Shown here piece after piece: positions 62,719-64,000 of a stretch of DNA of 64,000 bases (within the stretch, counting starts at the first letter, position 1; each line of letters begins with the position of its first letter). The stretch is taken from positions 62,001-126,000 of the forward strand of contig UCJD01000023.1 of the NCBI GenBank assembly GCA_900472605.1. Reading direction: 5' to 3'. The position numbers and the translations under genes were made by a program. The DNA is from Hyphomicrobiales bacterium (GTDB lineage: Bacteria; Pseudomonadota; Alphaproteobacteria; Rhizobiales; Rhizobiaceae). Below the pieces are notes generated by a model that did no database searches, had not been told where the DNA came from, and saw only the letters and a program-made list of their open reading frames with translations.

Positions 62719-62832
62719 ATGATTGTTCTGGGTTTGGGTGCATGTTTTCTTGCCGTGTCTGTTCTCGCGGCCGTCGCACTTCTCGACCGTATTGAAGCAG
62801 GCCGCGTCGCCATGCCTCTGCGGGTGCTTTGA
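62719..62832 (+). CDS. Possible 37-aa single-helix membrane peptide
   Basis: An ATG at 62719 with AGGG 8 nt upstream opens 37 codons: MIVLGLGACFLAVSVLAAVA then LLDRIEAGRVAMPLRVL. The first 21 residues are a plausible membrane helix, followed by a basic/amphipathic end (positive inside). No homologue can be named. Short hydrophobic frames arise by chance in GC-rich DNA, so the confidence is low. Confidence 0.35.
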   Translation: MIVLGLGACFLAVSVLAAVALLDRIEAGRVAMPLRVL

Positions 62833-62936
62833 ATTTCCGTCATAAAACAACAGTAATGGGCGTGTTTAACCACTGAGCCGGCGAAGCGTTGCGCATCGGC
62901 CGACGATGGTGTTGTCCAGCTTACGGAATCACAAGC

Positions 62937-64000
62937 ATGTCTCCACGCCTCGGTGTACTCATCATTATCGGCGTGACGCTTTGGCGCATCGTCACCTTGC
63001 ACTTCGATACGACGGATCTGTTCGTCGACGAGGCGCAATACTGGTTCTGGTCGCAGAATTTCGACTTCGGCTATTATTCGAAGCCACCGATGATCGCCTG
63101 GGTGATCCGCGCGATGACCGAACTTTCGGGATCGACCTCGATCTTTTGGATCAGGCTCTGCGGTCCTCTTGTTCACATGGCGACCGCTTTCGTGCTGATG
63201 AAGATCGCCAAGCGCTTCGTCAGCCCCGAGATCGAGGGCTGGACCGGGGTCACCTACATCACGCTTCCCGGCGTCGCGCTGTCTTCGGTCTTCTTTTCGA
63301 CCGACGTTATTCTGCTCTTCTTCCTCGCTGTCGCGCTGTTTGCCTATTTCGGTCTGACCCGCCGGCGCTCAGTCGCCTTGGCGCTGTTGATGGGCGTGGC
63401 CTTCGGCTGCGCGTTCCTGTCGAAATACGCCATCCTGTTCGTCGTGCCCGGCGGCCTGATAGCCCTGCTGCTTTTGCCAATGGCGCGGATCGGCTGGCGC
63501 GACTTCTTCATTTCGGCCGCGACTGCCGTCGTGGTGGCGGCGCCGAACCTCTGGTGGAACGCCACCCATGACGCCACGACGATCAAGCACACGACCAGCA
63601 TCGCGCACTGGAGCGGGTTGAGCCTCAATGTCGGGCACGGGATCGAGTTCTTCGCCGCGCAGTTCGGCGTTGTCGGGCCGATCGTGTTCTTTGCGATCCT
63701 CTGGGCGGTCTACCGGGCCTTGAGAGGGCAAGGCAGCGCGATCGAGAAATTGCTCATCTGGCTCTCGGTGCCGGTGGTGGTGCTGATCACGTTCCAGGCG
63801 TTGATCGCCAAGGCCTATGCCAACTGGGCAGTAACGGCCTATGTCGCCGGCACGATCCTCGCCGTCTGGTTGCTTCACCGGGTCTGGCCGAAGGGGCTGC
63901 GCGTGTCATTCGCCATCAACGGTGTGGCCAGCATGCTCTTTCCGCTCGCCGCCATCTTCGCGCACCAGCTGGTACTCCCGAACGGAAACGAAGTGATGAA
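62937..64000 (+). CDS. ArnT/GT39-type membrane glycosyltransferase (3' end cut by window)
   Basis: The frame is open from ATG 62937 to the right edge (354 codons). The start region LGVLIIIGVTLWRIVTLHFDTTDLFVDEAQYWFWSQNFDFGYYSKPPMIAWVIRAMTEL contains the acidic catalytic pair and DEAQYW ... YYSKPP motif of GT39/PMT_2-family enzymes such as ArnT. Then come several membrane segments (VFFSTDVILLFFLAVALFAYF; LALLMGVAFGCAFLSKYAILFVVPGGLIALLLLP; PNLWWNATHD). Such enzymes move a sugar from a polyprenyl phosphate to lipid A, another glycolipid or a protein. The missing C-terminus prevents a finer call. Confidence 0.82.
   Translation, partial: MSPRLGVLIIIGVTLWRIVTLHFDTTDLFVDEAQYWFWSQNFDFGYYSKPPMIAWVIRAMTELSGSTSIFWIRLCGPLVHMATAFVLMKIAKRFVSPEIEGWTGVTYITLPGVALSSVFFSTDVILLFFLAVALFAYFGLTRRRSVALALLMGVAFGCAFLSKYAILFVVPGGLIALLLLPMARIGWRDFFISAATAVVVAAPNLWWNATHDATTIKHTTSIAHWSGLSLNVGHGIEFFAAQFGVVGPIVFFAILWAVYRALRGQGSAIEKLLIWLSVPVVVLITFQALIAKAYANWAVTAYVAGTILAVWLLHRVWPKGLRVSFAINGVASMLFPLAAIFAHQLVLPNGNEVM

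Larger units (their letters stand above)
62291..62936. other. Gap between icpA and the right-hand glycosyltransferase
   Basis: About 645 nt with no large gene. It contains the icpA box (62470-62495), an AT-rich run (62505-62580) and a small plus-strand reading frame at 62719-62832. Nothing resembling a tRNA, insertion sequence or CRISPR array is seen. Confidence 0.6.

Noticed and set aside
1..64000. tRNA, rRNA, insertion sequences, CRISPR arrays
   Set aside because: None could be recognised on either strand.

Overview
The window is a chromosomal segment of a GC-rich alphaproteobacterium of the family Rhizobiaceae. The evidence is the gene content and order: VisN/VisR and Rem regulators, MotB-MotC-MotE, FlaF/FlbT, CheS and CheT, and an aglREFGAK operon beside one large flagellar/chemotaxis locus. 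The order closely follows the Sinorhizobium meliloti motility region as I remember it. The flagellins are short (about 295-321 aa), which fits Rhizobium or Agrobacterium better than Sinorhizobium. The genus is an inference.

Layout. 1-196: the start of an unrecognised gene that runs off the left edge. 314-8114: alpha-glucoside uptake and hydrolysis (aglK, aglA, aglG, aglF, aglE on minus; the LacI-type repressor aglR divergent on plus), with two palindromic operators in the divergent promoter region. 8194-9093: folD. 9217-11951: a polysaccharide pair (Wzz/Wzc-like chain-length protein without kinase, and a WecG/TagA glycosyltransferase).

12170-62290 is the motility region. The leftmost minus-strand operon reads flgE-flgK-flgL-flaF-flbT-flgD-fliQ-flhA-fliR and then four small export or rod genes. 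Next come rem, and the motor/hook-length operon (FliH-like gene-motB-motC-fliK-lytic transglycosylase). Four separately transcribed flagellin genes follow, three of them with clear hairpin terminators. A GT41 (OGT-like) glycosyltransferase gene is divergent from flaA. The basal-body operon is flgB-flgC-fliE-flgG-flgA-flgI-motE-flgH-fliL-fliP, and a separate flgF-fliI-small membrane protein operon ends in a terminator. On plus lie motA-fliM-fliN-fliG, then flhB and a 146-aa unknown. The master regulators visN-visR and the gene fliF come next. The last block is the che operon icpA-cheS-cheY1-cheA-cheW-cheR-cheB-cheY2-cheD-cheT. The window closes with an unannotated-looking 540-650 nt gap holding a possible 37-aa membrane peptide, and an ArnT-like GT39 glycosyltransferase cut by the right edge.

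Together the motility genes encode almost a whole flagellum: MS/C ring, export gate and ATPase, rod, rings, hook, filament, stator and the signalling pathway. No fliO, fliD, fliS, fliA or flgM homologue was recognised here. The best leads are: the GT41 enzyme inside the flagellin locus (candidate flagellin glycosylation); a shared promoter box and a shared 5' leader motif in front of the flagellin genes and, for the box, icpA; candidates for the 'missing' FliH, FliJ, FlgN and a second FliL; a globin-type receptor whose haem-ligand histidine position carries Glu; and a perfect 30-bp palindrome acting as a probable two-way terminator.
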